Source: Litomosoides sigmodontis (Eukaryota > Nematoda > Chromadorea > Rhabditida > Onchocercidae). Taken from it: a stretch of 64,000 nucleotides of DNA. The notes beneath the pieces are model-generated. The model ran no database searches. It was not told the origin of the DNA and saw only the letters and a list, made by a program, of their open reading frames with translations. The stretch covers positions 4,937,738 to 5,001,737 of the forward strand of contig OY718808.1 of the NCBI GenBank assembly GCA_963070105.1, given 5' to 3'. Shown here piece by piece: positions 51,960-64,000 of this stretch. The position numbers and the translations under genes were made by a program. The first letter of the stretch is position 1. The number at the start of each line of letters is the position of its first letter.

Positions 51960-54694
51960 TCATACGTCAGAATCTTGATTCTTGGATTTTCTGCTCCTTG
52001 GATTTTGTTGGCCATCATCACGATGGCGCCCTCCACGTTTATGATTTTTATTATTCTTTGCTTTAATATTAATATTGTCGTAATGTTCCAGGCGGCATTG
52101 TTCATCAGCTTCTTTGATTTCCATTCTTTTTGCGGCAATTTTCTCATCGATCAGTGTGTTCACCTTACATCTGCAGCAATTTTACAATGTATTTGTTGCG
52201 AGAATTCGAAAATATTATTAAAGGACAACCTCCCAACTACTCCGGTGACAATATCCCAGCTGTAACCTCACAGATAATTACCAACCATTTAGAAGTTAGA
52301 TATCTATTTAACCTTTGTTACAAGCCGTGATTTAGCTAATTTCGCAATGTGTGAGATGATTCTACTCTATATTTAACATTTGCATATCCACATCATCCCA
52401 TCAACCACTACATTTAACTGTCTTTAATTCATGTCACGTCTGGTATCTGATCTTTGGTGCACCAGTGCCTCAGATCTCTTTGTCGTAAGATGCCACCCTC
52501 ACCCATTAGCATCATCAATCATCTATCTCAAATCCCTAAATTGTAGACAATTAAACCACTCCTACATGGTTCTGGTCAACTGAACTTTAGCTTCCTTACC
52601 AACCAATTCTTACTAAATTCACTTCTCATCTCTTCTATCATAGCACAACTCGGTAAACAGAATCGGATAAGCTGTTGAAAAGCTACGCGACGAACCCATA
52701 GCAAACAACAAACCCACAAAAATCAAAAAAATTTCCTACAGTATTAGAGAACTTTTGCAAGAAATGCTATTGCATTTAATAACTTCTGAAATAACTAACA
52801 GTTTGCTGATAGTACAACATTTCGCGAGCTGTCCACAATAGGCCTTCAATTTGCGTGCTTCACGGAAGCACACCTTTTGTTGTGTATTATGCTTTTTATT
52901 TTTGTGAATCGATCGCCTATTCTTCCCCTTACTTTTACCCTTTTCCTTTTCATTGTCTCCAACTTTGTCCTTTCTGAACGGATTCCTTTGCAGTATTGCA
53001 TTACATTTTGCTTTCTGTAAGTATAATTTATTTATATTTCTTTGGTGGCAACCCAAACATCAACTTTATCAGTTGGTCGTAAATTTATTCTACGAAAAAG
53101 CATCTATGCCTCATTTCAGGCTTTTTCAAATAGTAATCTATATCATCTTGATAGTTCTTCACTTCCCTATAAATTTTTTGTCCTCTGCTAGTAGTTTGCA
53201 ACTTTCTGAATCCCTAAGGTTGCTGATTTGTTTCTCTGATTCCGACAATCGAAATATCATGCTTCATTTATCAGCATCTCTTGTGGAAAGTTTGATCGAG
53301 AATTACATAAAGTGTTATTATTAATTGAGAAAAATCGGCATCAAAATCTTTTTTCTTCTAATTAAGGGTTACGAATTAAACAGATGGAGGAATGCATTAA
53401 TACTAATAATATCTCACTGATATAATAAAATAAGGGTATGAATTCAGCAGAGTTTCACTCTTGACTCTCTTTCCGAGTGGCCATTATTCTGGCTTCTATC
53501 ATTTGTTGGAAATTTCTGGTGCCGACAACATCTGTTTATCTTATGAAAATTAACCCTGAAATCACGTAGTTGTCGATAACCAGTGATTCTGTCCACTCTT
53601 CAGTTTTTTCCATTCACCTCATTTATAGCTAATATCTTTGAAAGTGGTTGTAATTTTAAAACTCTGCCAAAATAACAATTCATGTCGGCTTAAAAGAAAT
53701 GATTTTGCAGTACCTTTCTTGCATTTTCAATTGCTGTCGCAGTGGCAGATTTTTCGCTTAAACAATTTTCATAAAGTGAAATCCGCTGAAAAATAATCTC
53801 TCTTACTATTAACTTCAAAAAGCTACTACAATTTAATGCTGACGAATCTCTTAGCAAATATGGTTAGTTTGCTTAGTAACAGCATGTATTCATGAACAAT
53901 TTTAGATAAAACAATGTCCTGAAGGCTCAAAGAGAGATTCTACAAATAAATGCAGTCTACATTCTGTTTAAAATCAGTGGAACGCTTTAATCATTCGTGG
54001 CTAAATCAGCTTCTTCATCGAGTTTTATCTTCGCGCTTCAACATTTTTAGCTTAGATTTAAATTTAAAGTCCTTTACATACTTCTCGCTATTAAAAGAAA
54101 AAACGGATTCCATGAGACAACAGACATACTTCATTTGTTAGTTCTTTAAGTTCTAACTGCAAAGACTCGTTTCGGCATTCTCCCTTCTCCGTATGCGACA
54201 GACACTCGTCAGTTTTATCACGAGACTTCGCGTAGCATTCGATGAGTTGCTCGCACGTCGAATTCTGAAGTGTTATTTAGATTAAACGGAAATCAAACTT
54301 CACCTTTGTCATAAATATTTTGTCACAAATATTTTCGCTGTTTGGAATTCCATCGTCCACAAACAGCTGGAAATAAGTATTGTTGAAAAACTTGATTATT
54401 TACTTCAGCTTTTAAATAAAACTAAAAAGCACGAACACTTCTTGACGTTGGCTAGCCAAAAGAAATTGGAGTAAAAGTCTAATCTAAAACGCATGGTTAA
54501 TATAAATTACTTTTGGTAAACCGATACTCAATCATATTTGATATGAATCAGAAGTATAGGTTATCAAGTAAGCAAATTAGGATGAACTATTATGATCTGT
54601 CTGTACTGTCAAAGAAAAAGGTGAAATTGTAACAAACCTCCAGTCGAGCAATGCTTGAACTAATTGAAATGAAAAATACCAGCAGTAAGATCAT
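51960..54694 (-). CDS. Secreted cysteine- and lysine-rich protein, unassigned
   Basis: Exons 54638-54694, 54304-54366, 54130-54264 and 53714-53785 are phase-consistent, then an exon from 53014 to about 52790, and a last exon from about 52172 to the stop at 51960. The join between the last two is uncertain. The first exon is a textbook signal peptide (MILLLVFFISISSSIARLE). The mature part has spaced cysteines (ENICDKIF, NSTCEQLIECYAKS, DECLSHTEKGECRNES, LYENCLSEKS, KAKCNAIL, KVCFREARKLKAYC, KCC, DEQCRLEH). They suggest a disulphide-bonded helical domain somewhat like nematode DUF19-type extracellular proteins. A very basic linker (GDNEKEKGKSKGKNRRS) and a basic tail follow, ending KSKNQDSDV. 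One NST and one NES sequon are present. I do not recognise a named family. Its size and secretion fit a nematode-specific secreted protein. Confidence 0.68.
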
Positions 54695-54702
54695 CTGAAA
54701 AT
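54695..54702 (-). other. Trans-splice acceptor abutting the ATG
   Basis: ATTTTCAG runs directly into the ATG at 54694, matching the nematode acceptor consensus. It supports this start and SL trans-splicing. Confidence 0.55.
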
Positions 54703-57700
54703 TTTGCTGATAAAATTTTAAGTAAAATTATACGGATAGCATTGTGGGACGAACTCATTGAACCGTACTTAATTTACCAGTATTTTTGCTATTTCATTCA
54801 GTCAATTCTTTCCTTCTATTCTTCTTTCCCCTTCCATTTCAAGAGCAATAGAGCCAAAGAATGAAATATGTAATTTTTGCTTGAGATTTGTTGAGGGAAC
54901 TAATAAAGTTAGGAAATGAGAATATCAGAAGATCAAGGAATTCCTTGGGGAGTAACGATTGCTTTTAACGGGCAAAAATCATTTCACTTTGAACTGCAAG
55001 TGAGGAAGATGTGCATTTGAAGAGTATCTTTGATAATTCTGGGACAATTCATGGAACGAAAAATTTGATAGAAATGACATTGATAAGATATGATGGATAT
55101 CGAACATTACGAAGTGCGGAATTTTGAGATCGCGAAGCTACACTGACGACGGTAGACAACAAAGGAGATCATGAAAAATCGGATTTTCAGGGCAGTAAAT
55201 TCTGAAGCATTAATAATATACATGAGCAACTAACAATTAGCAATTGGTTATTTCTGAAATATCCACATAAGAATTTCACTATTTTATTAGCATTTTCTCA
55301 CAGAGGAATTTGCCCCATTCTCTCTCTCTCCCTCCCTCCCTCTCTGTCACATAAACACATCAGTTAAAGGCTGATGTTTCCAAAAGGCTTGTAAAAATTA
55401 GGACATACTTGCAAGTAGATTTATTATTTTACTATTATTATTCTTGTAAAAATTCTGGGATAATTCCGGAATATTCCACAAATTTCGGAATGTGATAGGA
55501 AGAGAATAGACTGAGCAGGTGACAATAGTGCTTCCGTTCGTCACATTATAATTATTCCTGTTTTTAACTACTATTAGGAGCAGTTTAATACTGTTATTCA
55601 TGGGAGAATGCTTTTTTAGAAAATGAAAATCACGCATGCCATTTTTTTCTGCGACTAATTTCATACTAAATTTTATTGTGTTAAGGCGAAAAAAATTAGC
55701 CGCTAGATGATAGATAAGATGTGGAAATTGGGAAACATCCATATTTTATAGTGTTGAAATTTAAATTTAACAGAGTTATTTAAGGCCTAGAAAATACGAA
55801 CCATCCAATTGGAATTAATATCGATGATCCATCTAACTTCTTCAAATTACATTAAGCAACTGTCATCCACTGCAATCCAAAAGAAATTGCTAATATTTAC
55901 GCGATAAATGCGACTTTCAGTTGGGAACATTGAAATTTCCAGGATAGATCAATGTTCACTTCACATATGTTAAAAGAGGTGAGTAATATTTAAAGCTTTC
56001 AATGAAATAAAACGAACTTTTCATCTTATAATTGGAGATAAATCCAATTTAATCAAGCAACAAGTGAATGAATGCATTTTGTTTGATAAATGTTTTTTTT
56101 TTTAGTTCATTTTATTCTTAAACTATTTGAAAAAATTTCACATAGTCGTACGTGATGTGTAAGTTTGTATTTTACATCAAATCTTTCTTTTTTTTTGCTA
56201 AGTCCTATCGATAAGTCGTGCTAATCATAGCGATAAATTTTTAAAACAAAGTTTTAGCATTTCACACAGATAAATTCCTCTCGTCCTTCTTCCAATAACA
56301 GATACCTTTGCATCCACGTGGAATGTTTAGTTCAATTGTGCATGATGGTATGTGCAAATTATCAACGTGCTCTTCTCCACTTCACTTGTGACCTGTAACT
56401 GTGAGGTTATCATGCGGTAGCATCTAACTGACCTACAAATGACCCATTGATGAGTGCGTTAGTGAAAAGGATGAAGCAATGAATTTGACTATTCCCTCAA
56501 ATTCCATTCATTCCACGCAAACACTTACTGAGGGAATAACTCCCACAATGCCTTTATCTTAACTGATATGTTGCTGAAGCAAAGAATGCAAGCATTCATT
56601 TGCTGATAGACAGAAAGTGAAGAAGACATCAGCAACAGATTTTATAGCCTTAAAATATCACACGGAGTGTTTTATCATTTCACCCTGTGCTGTGTTAATC
56701 ACTGCAAAGTTCAAGCTACTAGTTAATCGTTGATTTCCTACGTGAATGATGGTGATTTTGGAAAGGGAGAGGGAGAGAGAGAGAGAGAGAGTCTCCTTCT
56801 CTGTGTTGCTTGGAAGACATTTTTTAATGAAGTGGAACAGATGGATTGATTATTCCTTTCACCTACCCACTTTCTCTTCAACGTCGCAAACATCCAACAG
56901 AATACGTTGTACTCTCTTATAGGAACAGCAAATTACATTTTCAGTTTAAAAATATGCATAATTTAAACTCATCGCTATCAGTCGACACTCTTTTATAGCT
57001 AAAAAAGTGATCATTTGCAGCAGGAAGGTCAGCTTGTCCAATGAATGTCTGGAAGAAGGCAAATTTTGATAAGAAGAAATTAGCAGTTAGCGGCAATTGC
57101 AAACAGTCGAAGATGAGAAACGATTTGCATCGAATGCTTCCTGCTTGCAAAAAACTGCTTCTACTGCACTTCTTCTTGCACTTTCCGGAAACATCCATCC
57201 ACTCCTATATTAGCATAGGCAACCTATTCATTGAGAAGATTTCTTAAAACTGAACATTTCATTGCTTCATCATATTTGTCCTTTCCCAAATGAAATAGCT
57301 ATAGATATAGGAAGAAGATAGCAATGGCTAAATGAAGGATTCAAGAATAGAGCACACACACACACATAATATGGGGGAAAAGGAGACGTTAAATTTTAGT
57401 AAAAGTTGACGAACGATATTTGTTTGTTTGTCTGTTCACTGCGCGAAGGAAAGAAAGAGAGGAAGAGTGAAGAGTGATGGATGAATGAAAAATTTCAATT
57501 CATTTATCGAGTGGGATGGATGATTTTGTCGAGGCTTGGATAAGAGAATGAATATTGCGCCGATGGTATCCTTCCTGCGCCACCTATCATTCCAATTAGA
57601 CGGACCAGTGAGCAAGTGCAAATGCATCATCATATGTGTGAGAGCGATTAACAACGGTGCCGGTGCACCATTTGCATTTTAATTTTAACAAATGAAAATG

Positions 57701-60700
57701 ACTCGCAGCATTCGATGATCCAATTGCTAGTGGATGAGCGCCTGGTAAATTAGCTTTGCTTATGATTAATCCGCGGTGAGAAAGTGCTCGGATTGTTCAT
57801 TGAGAGAATTGTCGACAACACCGATAATGTGCGGCAAACAGGGAGAAACGGAAAATTGCAAGTGGGAGAAGTAGCAATAAACACAAACAAATAGAAGAAA
57901 AAGGAAAAAAAATTTGCAAAAAAAAGAGCGAATGCATAAAAGATCAATGTTGAGTAGATGTTGTAGAAGATAGGTCAAGTGCGCTTGTTTCAATTTTCAA
58001 ATTATTACTTTCCTTATTAGCTAAAATGTACACTCAAACATTCATCCTATTGGAAAATTTCCTTTAAATAAAAAACTTGTAAAACGCGGCACAGCGCATT
58101 TGTCTCTTTTCTGCTATAAACTAAAATTATTTTCAGTGAAATTTCACTTATACTACTATTGTGAGGAGCAGAAAGCCTTACATCTTCGGATTTCAAAATA
58201 TTTTACTCAAAGAAACATTTACGTGTTCTTCTTTTCAAGTTAGCAAATTCTTCGTAATACATTTGTCAGAAGACTGACTTTCTATAAGGCACTTTTGTCT
58301 TCCACGTTTGATATTTGGAAAAATACGAAATGATCGGACGGAAGGTAAGGATGAGAGAGCAAATATCAGGTCGAAAGCTCACACGTGTGGGCTCGATTCT
58401 TTTAGCCATAGTTGCCAATATGCTAATCATAGCTAGCTAAGTAATCATTTCTCAGAATTGCTGTAATTGAAAGAGATCGGCTCAATCCGATCTGTTCACG
58501 CATCTTTTGATTAAGTGCAACTGTTGAATGTAAACAAATATCATCCAAAACATCGAATAAATCACACCATTGGCTTTTTTCAAATGCTAAATTCAATGGC
58601 TAAATACAAAGTTCGCTTTCTTTCTCTCTTCATATTACAGTACAAATTACGTATTTAACAGTTCAGATTATTTTAACTGATTCATTAAACTATTAATTGA
58701 AACGATATTTATGCAAATAAACTATTTGTTTCTTCACATAACGAATTGTTATGTAAGTATTCTTGAAAAACCAAGTGCTGTTAACATCCAAGAAAATAGT
58801 TTTACCACTGATCACATGAAGCGTTTCCATTCCGTTAAACATTTTAATTAATTTTCGCCCACTTCAAAGACATTCGTGTTGACAGGTTGAATTTCATGCA
58901 AAATCATAATGCACAGGAGAAGTGCAGCAACACTTATCACCCACCGCACGAGACAATCACAAGTGATTTCCAGACAAATAGTTGCATAGGAGAGGGACGG
59001 TTTGAATAGACAAAGTATAGGATGACTAACTGCTTCAGGTCTTGTGAGTGGTGGGATGAGGAGAAAGTGAAGAGCATCACTGAACTGTCTGCTGACGAAC
59101 TGGACGACTTTAAGTTACGACGTATCTATCACTCAAGGTCATTGTTACACTTCGACATAACGTGCCTGATTCTACTACGGTCACATAAATTTCATTAAAA
59201 TGAAAAAATAAAAGTTGAAAAAAAGAAGGAAGAAGAAGAAGAATTCTGCATTGGCCGTTGCAGACACTTCCGAAATTAACTTAACACAAATGGCTTTCAA
59301 CAACAAACTCCTCCTTCTTCTAACTTTTAATTTGTTAATCAGTAAAATTATCATCCGAACTGTTTAGCTTTCCGCTAAGGAACACTTGATTATCAGTTGC
59401 TTCAAGTTATGCTACAGCGCATAATGAGTTGCTGCACTGCGTTATCGCTTCCTTTTTTTCCTTCAAAAGCTAATTTAAATATCAGTATAACTTCGCTGTT
59501 GTGAGCGTAAAAATATTGCATTTAAGGAGAGCAAATATTAATGAATAAAAATTTCTAATTTCACTTCCGATATACAACAACTGAATTTTCGTCAATTTGA
59601 AATTCACTTCAGACCAATGCGTTCGACTGCAATTTTAGTAGTAATGCGACGGAGAGTGTTATTTCCACTCATTGCATTCACCAATCGCAATGTTGAAAAG
59701 TTTAATTTCTGCAAATTATAAGGAAGTAAAGATGACAAATTGCAGAAAGCCTGTCTTCCAGCACTTGCAACTCGATCTCTCCTCACCGCAACTAAGCAAA
59801 TGTGCTTGAATGAACACAAAAGGATGAAACTTTATTCAATGAGTAAAATTAATTTGAGCACATAAATTGAAAAAGGAAGTATGCTAGGAACAGATTAAAC
59901 TGAGATCAATGAAACGAAGGATTCAGTAATATTCTGCACGTTATGAGAGAATGAGAGTATCTGCGATTGTTTTAAGAAAGAAAAGTTAATTTCAAATTGA
60001 TGTTGAAACGATGACATAGCGAAATTCAAAAGGAAAAAAATTTTTAAGTGAATGCAATCATTGGCGCTTTGAATTGAAATATTTAAATACCATCGACAAT
60101 GATGAAGGTTTGCATGGAGAAATAAAACGGAAAATGCTAGTGAAAATTTATAGCATTGGTTGTTGCTTTTTCAAAATAGTTGACAAATCATTGCTCAAAA
60201 GAGAACGGTAACTTCAGAGAAATGATATGTTCATTTATAAAATTTCAAAAATATTTCAAAATAACTTAGTTAGTTGCTAAGGCACTCATTTTCAATATAA
60301 TCAATCACATGCCATTATAAATTCAATAAAATTCAGCAAAGGAAAAGATTGAATAAATTAAGAGAACAGAGAACGAATTTTCAGAAGCGATAACCGGAAT
60401 AGCTGCTGAGATTTTAGTTATTTAAAAAAATTTCAGCAAAAATTTTATTTATGAAATTTTCATATAACTTTCATATAACTCTAATTGGAAAAAGGTATTA
60501 ATTCCCAAATCATTTAGAACAAACGCAAGGTAATTTGATTGTATATTAGCAAATCCCAAAGAGCTGCTCACTTTCATCTGTTTGATAGCCAAAACAGCCA
60601 GCAGTGGACATTTAAGAAGTGGTCAGAATTTCGAAATGTGAAAGCTAAATTCATCGCTCATCTGTTTCTGATCGCCGTACCAAATACATTTATCAAACAA

Positions 60701-60937
60701 AGATGCCTCGTAAAGCTGTCGAGCTGCCTGCCTTGATCAATGCTATTACTATCAGTTTTTCTAGAATTTAAGAATATTTTTGTCAATCTTGAAATTAGTG
60801 AAATCGCTTGAAAAATTCGTAGAATGAATATTGGGTATACACGAATAACAGAATAATTAATAACAGTCATAAATTGAATATTTACATTTATGTACAATGA
60901 ATTGTAATTTATAATAATAGCGGTGATGATAATGATA
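54703..60937. other. Gene-free region downstream of the BMP gene, proximal part
   Basis: 6.2 kb without an exon I can support on either strand. Frames such as 55398-55742, 57436-57654 and 59604-59819 (all minus) are isolated, lack partners and show no domain. A CT tract (about 55318-55347), a GA tract (about 56763-56792) and a short CA run (57353-57366) are present. Regulatory content is possible but not seen. Confidence 0.5.
56763..56792. repeat. (GA)n purine tract
   Basis: Almost pure GA/GGA repeats about 30 bases long. A CT-rich counterpart is at about 55318-55347. Confidence 0.8.
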
Positions 60938-61734
60938 GTAATAATAATAATGAATAATAATAAATAATAATAATAAATAATAATAAATAATAATAAATAA
61001 TAATAATAAATAATAATAATAAATAATAATAAATAATAATAAATAATAATAAATAATAATAAATAATAATAAATAATAATAAATAATAATAAATAATAAT
61101 AATATATAATAATAATAAATAATAATAATAAATAATAATAATAAATAATAATAATAAATAATAATAATAAATAATAATAATAAATAATAATAATAAATAA
61201 TAATAATAAATAATAATAATAAATAATAATAATAAATAATAATAATAAATAATAATAATAAATAATAATAATAAATAATAATAATAAATAATAATAATAA
61301 ATAATAATAATAAATAATAATAATAAATAATAATAATAAATAATAATAATAAATAATAATAATAAATAATAATAATAAATAATAATAATAAATAATAATA
61401 ATAAATAATAATAATAAATAATAATAATAAATAATAATAATAAATAATAATAATAAATAATAATAATAAATAATAATAATAAATAATAATAATAAATAAT
61501 AATAATAAATAATAATAATAAATAATAATAATAATAAATAATAATAATAATAAATAATAATAATAATAAATAATAATAATAATAAATAATAATAATAATA
61601 AATAATAATAATAATAAATAATAATAATAATAAATAATAATAATAATAAATAATAATAATAATAAATAATAATAATAATAAATAATAATAATAATAAATA
61701 ATAATAATAATAAATAATAATAATAAATAATAAT
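60938..61734. repeat. 0.8 kb TAA microsatellite with 10/13/16-bp higher-order units
   Basis: Nearly pure TAA repeats, with an extra A closing each unit. Unit length grows along the array: mainly 10 bp (TAA TAA TAAA) to about 61100, a short TATA-containing break near 61102-61110, about thirty 13-bp units to about 61520, then about a dozen 16-bp units to about 61720. Every unit is 3n+1 long, so the minus strand stays open by cycling frames and yields a false 288-residue Leu/Ile/Tyr frame (60909-61775). Confidence 0.95.
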
Positions 61735-62890
61735 TTGTGGGATAAGAACATTAATGAGTGAAAAGGATTTCGCATTGAAAATAAAATTTTAAAGCCGACT
61801 TTCAGATTAATACAATAGAAAGATACATTTCAGTTAAAACTCTTCACAACCTGACTTAATGCCTCCTCTCTCTGTCAATTTCATTGATCTTCAAGCAACC
61901 TCTTCACAACTACCTCTCTCACCTCGTCGGTTTTCACTTTCGTAAAAAGCAGTTTTCAACAACAAAAAATAGATGGAGTGAAGCAAAACATGGTTAATTA
62001 AACTTTGCTTTTAATTCTTTGGCCTAATTTGTCACCAACACCGCTGCCCCTCAGCCGATACGCAAATGTTTTGGATGAGTTACTGAAATTTTATACTCAA
62101 TTTTACTGCTCTTGTGGTACTCAATTTTTAAATCATTCAACGAAATTTTGGTTAAATTATTTAAATTCTAAAATTGGCACCCTAAATGCCCCCACATTTT
62201 GCTAAATCTATGTGTCATAAAGCAAAGATTATTGCTAAATGCGTACTTTCTTCCATTCTTTTAAACTAAACTTTGCCATTTACGTTGTTGAAATAAATCG
62301 ATCAGTGAAACAAACGGAATAATCAATAATGTATATTAAATTGGAAGCAATAAACTCTCCCATTGACGTTTTGTGAAATTTGAAATTAAGTGAAAATTTC
62401 ATCTGTCACTACCGGTAACTGATTTAGAATTATGCAAATAAGGGATGAATTGAAGAAAGGGGGAAAGGAATAACTGCAGCAGCTGCTGGAAAGCAAATAA
62501 ATGAAGTAAATGAAAGCGGGACCCGAACTCCGCTCAGGAACGCACCGATAGAAAGAAACAAAACAGAACGCACTTGAATGCAATAATTATTGTCATTATG
62601 AATAGCATCACATCTAACAAGCAGCTGACACTTTGCTATCTGAAAAATTTTAAATTCGAAGAAAAAGTTGGATGTCTTAAAAAAAAAATCTACGACTTTA
62701 TATTTTGTGGTCTTCACTGTTTCAATTTGTACTTTAACTTTAAAACTCAGCATGAAATGTCAGTCAGTAGTGTGAAGCTGCGTCAAACATAAGTCGTCTT
62801 ATGGTTCAGGTGATAATGAGAGATGATAAGTGCTAGGTGATTAGCACTTACCTGAGAAATTAGCCGGAAGAAATGAGTGGAGTAGAGAGG
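61735..62890. other. Non-coding flank between microsatellite and BMP stop
   Basis: 1.2 kb, probably including the BMP 3' UTR. The frames at 62005-62205, 62386-62583 and 62430-62753 lack splice partners and domains. Nothing else is seen. Confidence 0.45.
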
Positions 62891-64000
62891 CTAGCGACAT
62901 CCACAACTGAGTACTTCCATGTCGGGATAGTTTTTGATGACAATTTTGCCTTCGACGTCAATGTAGAGAATTGATAGAGATTCCATTTCAGTTGGAACGC
63001 AACACGGAGCTGGTACTAAACTTGGATCCACCGAATTGATAAGGCCCTGTACTATGGCATGATTCGTCGTATTGAAGTGACTGGTCAATGGATTCGGACA
63101 TTTACCCTGACATTGATAAGCGCTATAGCTTGCTGCAATTTCACTCTTCATTAAATTCCACCTATCACTCTACACTTACGACTGCTGTATTAATTTCACT
63201 ATAGCTTTACTTAGAACGCTTATTCGATCTCTAAATGATATAAATTGATCACATCGTAAAACAGGAACCTTAGAAGTTTTGTGCTAGTCAAAAATGATAG
63301 TGATATATGCTTACACGGAGCTAAGATCCAGTCTTGCCAGTCTAACTCATTAAAATCAACTAGAAGTTCTGTACGACGACAGTAATTCTTGTCAGCTGAT
63401 CTATGATCATGCTTTTTATGCTGATGTCGTCGTCGCATATTTGCTTTCCGCTTCTTTCGCACCTAAAATTGGAGAAAAGTTCGTTATCAGAAGTTTTTTA
63501 CAATTTTTGCTAAAGATACTTTAGCGCAAGCCGATAGAGGAAGTGATAAGGTATGATATTACGACTCTGCCAGAGTGCCTTCCATTTACTTAGCATATTT
63601 ACACGAAAGTGTCATGAAGCATAATTCGAATTCGATAGGATCCAAACCCTAGCAGTATCATCAGTTTGAACATAAACGACCAATGCAAAGGCCTGTTTGC
63701 TGTCGTAGGATGAGGCGGAGTGTACTGTTGGTTGACTCGAAGTGCTAGCAAGTGCTTTCAAGTGATTGCTGGATAATTTCACTGCGAAATCAACCTAAAA
63801 ATTCACTGTCCAATGAGCCCTCAATGCAACCGATGGCCAGACCAATCTGCTAAGCGTTAAGTAAATTGACTTTTTTGCAGATCGAAATTCAATGATACAC
63901 ATACTTTATTCATATTTGGTCGTCTCCTTCGTATCGCTTCCGTCACATCCATCTCAGTCCACTGATAATCTCCCCGTAAATCATCCTCAATAAACTTAGC
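62891..64000 (-). CDS. dbl-1: DBL-1/BMP-type TGF-beta ligand, C-terminal part (partial at window end)
   Basis: Secreted dimeric morphogen controlling body size and cuticle through the Sma/Smad pathway in C. elegans. Exons visible: 63905 to beyond 64000 (prodomain), 63648-63794 (prodomain, FAVKLSSNHLKALA), 63315-63462 and 62891-63132; phases agree. A furin-type site RKKR and a basic stretch (MRRRHQHKKHDHR) precede the mature domain. The seven-cysteine knot is complete: YCRRTELLVDFNELDWQDW, YSAYQCQGKCPNPL, NTTNHAIVQGLINS, VPAPCCVPTEMESLSILYID and VLSCGCR at the stop. The second Cys of PCC is the usual interchain cysteine, and an NTTNHA sequon is present as in BMPs. WILAPSSYSAYQC replaces the more common PKGY. 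The BMP/dpp class is clear; DBL-1 orthology rests on remembered similarity. The N-terminus lies outside the window. Confidence 0.93.

Noticed and set aside
58340..58420. tRNA-like B-box word (GGGCTCGATTC)
   Set aside because: No matching A-box, acceptor stem or anticodon arm can be drawn around it.
59604..59819. 71-codon minus-strand frame
   Set aside because: Isolated, no domain, no partner exons in the flanking kilobases.
60909..61775. 288-codon minus-strand frame of Leu/Ile/Tyr blocks
   Set aside because: It is a direct consequence of the TAA microsatellite with 3n+1 units. It has no splice signals or non-repeat sequence of note.

Overview
The window looks like chromosomal DNA of a parasitic nematode, most likely a filarial or related clade III (spirurid) worm. 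It is AT-rich. Genes are split into many short exons by introns of roughly 100-400 bases with GT...AG ends. Several start codons follow directly on a pyrimidine-AG acceptor, as expected for spliced-leader trans-splicing. The products are nematode-typical: a DBL-1-type BMP, a D2-like dopamine receptor, and a beta-5 proteasome subunit with the nematode insertion. The species assignment is inference. I see no mobile element, CRISPR array, rRNA or convincing tRNA. Positions 8229-8428 are 200 Ns.

Layout. 1203-4119 (-): mitochondrial L-threonine 3-dehydrogenase. Across a 2.1 kb divergent intergenic region, 6263-9152 (+) is a CNNM/ancient-conserved-domain magnesium transporter interrupted by the assembly gap. 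9709-15100 (+) and 19347-23799 (+) are two long, probably mitochondrial, helical-repeat (PPR/LRPPRC-like) proteins that flank 16840-18054 (+), the KDEL receptor erd-2. 25045-27037 (+) is an unassigned 202-residue protein.

27255-34715 (-): a 14-exon D2-like dopamine receptor with a third intracellular loop of about 325 residues. A 5.9 kb gene-free stretch lies upstream of it. 40612-43144 (-): fibrillarin, divergent from 43789-47562 (+), a Myb/SANT-like DNA-binding protein. 49154-50982 (-): proteasome subunit beta type-5. 51960-54694 (-): a secreted cysteine-rich, lysine-rich protein. 54.7-62.9 kb: gene-free DNA holding a 0.8 kb TAA microsatellite with 10-, 13- and 16-bp higher-order units. 62891-64000+ (-): the mature domain and part of the prodomain of a DBL-1/BMP ligand that runs off the window.

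For erd-2, the threonine dehydrogenase, fibrillarin, pbs-5, the dopamine receptor, the 202-residue gene and the BMP exons I checked splice sites and reading phase at every junction. They close into continuous frames. One junction in the dehydrogenase is still odd against the family and is flagged. The remaining large genes have one or more uncertain junctions, stated in their entries. Functionally the window is a mixture of housekeeping genes (proteasome, rRNA methylation, ER retrieval, mitochondrial expression, amino-acid catabolism, Mg transport) and signalling genes (dopamine receptor, BMP) set in larger non-coding territories.
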